The notes beneath the pieces were generated by a model. It was not told the origin of the DNA, searched no databases, and saw only the letters and a program-made list of their open reading frames with translations. A stretch of 44,819 bases of DNA from Candidatus Oscillibacter excrementigallinarum (GTDB lineage Bacteria; Bacillota; Clostridia; Oscillospirales; Oscillospiraceae). Positions 42,232 to 44,819 of this stretch are shown here, piece by piece (positions within the stretch are counted from its first letter, which is position 1; every line of letters starts with the position of its first letter). The translations under genes were made by a program, and so were the position numbers. Location of the stretch: positions 1 to 44,819 of the forward strand of contig DWZJ01000100.1 in the NCBI GenBank assembly GCA_019118245.1, written 5' to 3'.

Positions 42232-42981
42232 TTATCCCAGCGCCACATCCAGGACCATCATCACCAGAAATCCCAGCACGAAACCGCAGGTGCCCGCCCG
42301 GCTGTGGGCCTGGGGCACCAGCTCCTCCACCACCACGTACAGCATGGCCCCGGCGGCGAAGCTCAGCAGCCAGGGCATCAGCGGCTCCACACCGGCCGCA
42401 ACCAGCACCACGAGGACGCCGAACACCGGCTCCACAGCGCCGGAGAGCATCCCGCCCGCAAAGGCCCGGGACCGGGACCAGCCCCCCTGCCGCAGGGGCA
42501 GAGCCACGGCGGCGCCCTCCGGAAAGTTCTGGATGCCAATGCCCATGGCCAGGGCCGCCGCGCCGGCAAAGCCCTCTCCCCCCGCCGTCAGGGCGAAGGC
42601 CAGCCCCACCGCCATGCCCTCCGGCACGTTATGTAGGGTGATGGCCGTCATCAGCAGGGTGGCCTGCCGGGCATCCTGCCGGTCCCGCCGCAGATGGGGC
42701 AGCAGGGCGTCCAGTGCCGCCAGAAACACCACCCCCAGCAGCATCCCGCCCGCGGCGGGCAGCCAGGGCGGCTGCCCCCCCGCGGCCGCCTGATCGATGG
42801 CCGGGATCAGCAGGCTCCACACAGAGGCCGCCGTCATGACCCCGGCGGCAAAGCCCAGCAGTGTCCGCTGGAAGCGGGGCCGGGGCTCCCCCGCAAAGAA
42901 AAACACCATGGCCGCGCCGAGGGCCGTCATCAAAAACGTGAAGCCCGTGCCCAGGGCCGCCCAGCCAAGAGACTGCAACAT
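42232..42981 (-). CDS. ZIP family metal transporter
   Basis: This 249-residue protein has about eight membrane segments and moves divalent metals such as zinc or iron into the cytosol. The metal-site helices carry HNVPEGMAVG and IQNFPEGAAVA, the family signatures. It looks like a gufA-type prokaryotic ZIP. The ATG at 42981 is the first one with the membrane protein sequence; an earlier in-frame start would add about 50 residues without family similarity. It ends about 80 nt before the sigma factor gene on the same strand. No metal-responsive operator was seen. Confidence 0.93.
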   Translation of the reverse strand: MLQSLGWAALGTGFTFLMTALGAAMVFFFAGEPRPRFQRTLLGFAAGVMTAASVWSLLIPAIDQAAAGGQPPWLPAAGGMLLGVVFLAALDALLPHLRRDRQDARQATLLMTAITLHNVPEGMAVGLAFALTAGGEGFAGAAALAMGIGIQNFPEGAAVALPLRQGGWSRSRAFAGGMLSGAVEPVFGVLVVLVAAGVEPLMPWLLSFAAGAMLYVVVEELVPQAHSRAGTCGFVLGFLVMMVLDVALG

Positions 42982-43064
42982 AGCACCAACGCCTTTTCTC
43001 TGATTTGGGCGGAACGCCGCCCGTATGCCAGTATAAGCGGCGGGAAGCCACGGTGTGACAGGGC

Positions 43065-43093
43065 TTGCAACCGGCGGGAAACTGTGATATGGT
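43065..43093 (+). promoter_or_regulatory. Promoter of the guanine riboswitch / guaD transcript
   Basis: The -35 box TTGCAA (43065-43070) and the -10 box TATGGT (43088-43093) are 17 bp apart. Transcription would start near 43100, just before the aptamer. Confidence 0.65.
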
Positions 43094-43109
43094 ATAGGCA
43101 GCAGGAAAA

Positions 43110-43175
43110 ACTCATATAAGTTCGCTGTCATGGCGCGAACGTCTCTACGGGGCCGCCCGAGGCTCTGCTATGAGT
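43110..43175 (+). promoter_or_regulatory. Purine riboswitch aptamer, guanine class
   Basis: P1 pairs ACTCATA (43110-43116) with TATGAGT (43169-43175). The conserved J1/2 TATAA, P2 (GTTCGC/GCGAAC) with an ATGG-containing loop, J2/3 GTCTCTAC (43141-43148), P3 (CGGGGCC/GGCTCTG) with a CC-containing loop and J3/1 CTATG are all in order. The specificity base at 43168 is C, which in this family selects guanine (hypoxanthine) over adenine. L2 GG can pair with L3 CC, as in the family. The expression platform (43176-43255) is not clear. The gene controlled is guanine deaminase. Confidence 0.85.
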
Positions 43176-43259
43176 GTCTGTTGGGAGGGGAGCATCCTCT
43201 GCCGGCAGGCGCTTCTTTTCTGTCTGAAAATTCCGGAACGGAAACAAAGGAGATCTGCC

Positions 43260-44534
43260 ATGTCACTGACTGTATTGAAAGGGACCATTCTGTCCGCCCC
43301 CGCCCTGGGGCAGCTGGAGGCCGTGCCGGGCGGGTACCTGGTGGCTGAGGACGGCATCATCCAGGGCATCTATCCGGCGCTGCCGGAGCAGTACGCCGGG
43401 GCCCCGGTGGAGGACTGGGGGGACGCGCTGATCCTCCAGTCCTTCGCGGACCTGCACCTCCACGCGCCCCAGTACCCCATGCTGGGCATGGGCATGGACC
43501 TGCCTCTGCTGGATTGGCTGAACGCCTACGCCTTCCCCACCGAGGCCCGGTTCGCGGACACGGGCTACGCCCGGGAGATCTACCGCCGCCTGGCCCGGGA
43601 GCTGATCGAAAACGGCACCACCCGGGTGTGTATGTTCTCCTCCCTCCACACGGACGCCACGCTGATCCTGATGGAGGAGCTGGAAAAGGCCGGCGTCACC
43701 GGCTACGTGGGCAAGGTGAACATGGACCGGAACGCTGCCCCCGGCGTGCTGGAGGAGACCACGGAGGCGTCCATGCGGGAGACGCTCCGCTGGCTGGATG
43801 CGAGCCAGGACTTCCACCTGGTGAAGCCCATGCTGACGCCCCGGTTCACCCCCTCCTGCACCAACGAGCTGATGGCGTTTCTGGGCAGGCTGGCGGCAGA
43901 GCGGGATCTGCCCGTCCAGTCCCACCTGTCGGAAAACCAGGCGGAGATGGCCTGGGTGCGCCAGCTCCACCCGGACTGTGCGCAGTATTGGGAGACCTAC
44001 GCCAAATACGGCCTGTGGAACGGCCGCACCGTCATGGCCCACTGTGTCTGGTCCGACGCGCGGGAGCGGCGGGCCATGCGGGACGCCGGCGTCACAGCAG
44101 TCCACTGCGCCGACTCCAACCAGAACATCTGCTCCGGCGTGGCGCCGGTGCGGGCCATGCTGAACGAGGGCGTAAAGGTGGCCCTGGGCAGCGACATCGC
44201 CGGCGGGGACCACCTGCAGATGTTCGACGTGGTGGCCGCGTCCATCCGGGCCTCCAAGGCCCGGCGGGTGCTGGACAACTGGGAGACGGACTTCCTCACG
44301 GTGCCGGAGGGGTGGTATCTGGGCACCTCCGCCGGGGCGGCGTACTTCGGAGAGCGGCCGGGCTTTGCCCCGGGCAACCGTCTCCACGCCCTGGTCCTGG
44401 CGGACGACCAGCTGCCCCAGCCCCATCCCCTGATGCCCCAGGAGCGTCTGGAGCGGGCGGTGTACCTGCGGCAGAGCGGCGCCATCCGGGCGGTCTGGAG
44501 CGACGGACGGAAGGTGTTTTCCGCGGAGAAGTGA
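43260..44534 (+). CDS. guaD: Guanine deaminase (amidohydrolase family)
   Basis: GuaD converts guanine to xanthine and ammonia. The protein is 424 residues. The metal motif H66-x-H68 lies in FADLHLHAPQYPMLGMG, which is specific to the guanine deaminase branch of amidohydrolases. HLSENQAEM, VMAHCVW and LGSDIAGG supply the remaining metal and substrate residues. The ATG at 43260 follows AAAGGAGA; an upstream in-frame ATG at 43170 lies in the riboswitch and is rejected. A guanine-type riboswitch in the leader supports the assignment. Purine salvage or use of guanine as nitrogen source is the likely role. Confidence 0.95.
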   Translation: MSLTVLKGTILSAPALGQLEAVPGGYLVAEDGIIQGIYPALPEQYAGAPVEDWGDALILQSFADLHLHAPQYPMLGMGMDLPLLDWLNAYAFPTEARFADTGYAREIYRRLARELIENGTTRVCMFSSLHTDATLILMEELEKAGVTGYVGKVNMDRNAAPGVLEETTEASMRETLRWLDASQDFHLVKPMLTPRFTPSCTNELMAFLGRLAAERDLPVQSHLSENQAEMAWVRQLHPDCAQYWETYAKYGLWNGRTVMAHCVWSDARERRAMRDAGVTAVHCADSNQNICSGVAPVRAMLNEGVKVALGSDIAGGDHLQMFDVVAASIRASKARRVLDNWETDFLTVPEGWYLGTSAGAAYFGERPGFAPGNRLHALVLADDQLPQPHPLMPQERLERAVYLRQSGAIRAVWSDGRKVFSAEK

Positions 44535-44536
44535 GG

Positions 44537-44572
44537 AAAGAGCGGGACGCTGTGTGCGTCCCGCTCTTTTTG
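44537..44572 (+). terminator. Rho-independent terminator after guaD
   Basis: AAAGAGCGGGACGC pairs with GCGTCCCGCTCTTT, followed by TTTG. The stem of 14 bp is very stable. Confidence 0.94.
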
Positions 44573-44583
44573 TTCCCGGCCGG

Positions 44584-44819
44584 GAGGGTGATATGGGCCG
44601 CCGTCCGGCGGCCACGGGGGCGTCTGCTCCCGCAGGGGGCCGTTTCCACAGGGGGTGCGCTCCCCATTTCGCTGCTCCGGCTCTCCCCACCGCGCGGGGC
44701 GCGGCGGGGACCCCATATAGAGACATCAAAAAGACTGCGCTCGCAAGCGCGTGTCGAAGGCCAACCGCCCGCAGGGCGGCACTTAGGCCGGAGACAAATG
44801 CGCCGCGCCCGGTGGAAAA
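44584..44819 (-). repeat. Dispersed intergenic repeat, copy 2 (inverted)
   Basis: Read on the reverse strand, the block starts TTTTCCACCGGGCGCGGCGC at 44819. It continues to TCTTTTTGATGTCTC (44719-44733) and ends with the CCCCCGTGGCCGCCG / CGGCGGCC hairpin near 44595. Copy 1 at 195-322 has the same blocks in the same order but is shorter; copy 2 holds about 60 extra bases near 44734-44795, including GCGCTCGCAAGCGC and CCGCCCGCAGGGCGG palindromes. No coding content was seen. Confidence 0.6.

Noticed and set aside
43110-43175. Adenine or 2'-deoxyguanosine class for the purine riboswitch
   Set aside because: The specificity base at 43168 is C (adenine class has U), and J2/3 GTCTCTAC matches the ordinary guanine class. 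The downstream gene acts on guanine.

Overview
The window looks like chromosome of a GC-rich, gut-type member of the Clostridia, most likely Oscillospiraceae (Flavonifractor / Lawsonibacter / Dysosmobacter-like). This rests on GC-rich codon use combined with low-GC Gram-positive gene content: SepF and DivIVA, RicT (YaaT), PPDK, a YtrA-type GntR/ABC operon, sigma-A promoters of the TTGACA-17-TATAAT kind, lipoproteins and strong AGGAGG ribosome binding sites. No tRNA, rRNA, CRISPR array, prophage or transposase gene was seen. The genus is an inference.

Layout: (1) 1-485, gene-free, with a dispersed repeat whose inverted copy closes the window. (2) 486-10004, mismatch repair and tRNA modification: mutS, a CPBP protease, an AEC transporter, mutL, small genes, miaA and hfq. 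(3) 10285-13513, an envelope and division cluster: HlyD-like adaptor, yggS, sepF, divIVA. (4) 13578-17823, a HAD hydrolase, an XRE regulator and an MBOAT/SGNH acyl-transfer pair. (5) 17886-20169, lepA with duplicated ends on both sides. (6) Reverse strand 20209-23546, a lipoprotein and a multi-PAS protein. (7) 23802-28897, carA and a carB-dapF gene fusion. (8) An AIM24-like gene, then ppdK on the reverse strand. (9) 32838-36750, holB, ricT, a HAD phosphatase and an HTH membrane protein. (10) 36893-38764, a GntR/ABC operon, followed by a small exporter and two lipoproteins. (11) Reverse strand 40622-42981, an anti-sigma-like protein, an ECF sigma factor and a ZIP transporter. (12) A guanine-type purine riboswitch controlling guanine deaminase.

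The most unusual feature is a family of four short (126-144 bp) non-coding inserts. They sit exactly at the ends of conserved genes: mutS 3', hfq 3', lepA 5' and lepA 3'. Each insert lies between the intact gene and a second copy of that gene's last (or first) 80-100 bp. The inserts share an ordered four-hairpin architecture. Stem sequences differ but pairing is kept, and a short core (AAGCGTTTT...AAAACCTT) is conserved. They are always oriented relative to the intact gene, so the lepA 5' copy is inverted. The duplicated ends differ largely at synonymous sites for mutS and lepA 5', so both copies seem to have evolved as coding sequence before being joined. I know of no described element that behaves this way. 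It looks like a tiny mobile or scar element that rebuilds the gene end it enters.

Secondary points of interest are the CarB-DapF fusion whose DapF half lacks the first catalytic cysteine, the guanine aptamer in front of guanine deaminase, a hairpin that masks the ribosome binding site of a lipoprotein gene, and a palindromic operator over the promoter of the GntR/ABC operon.
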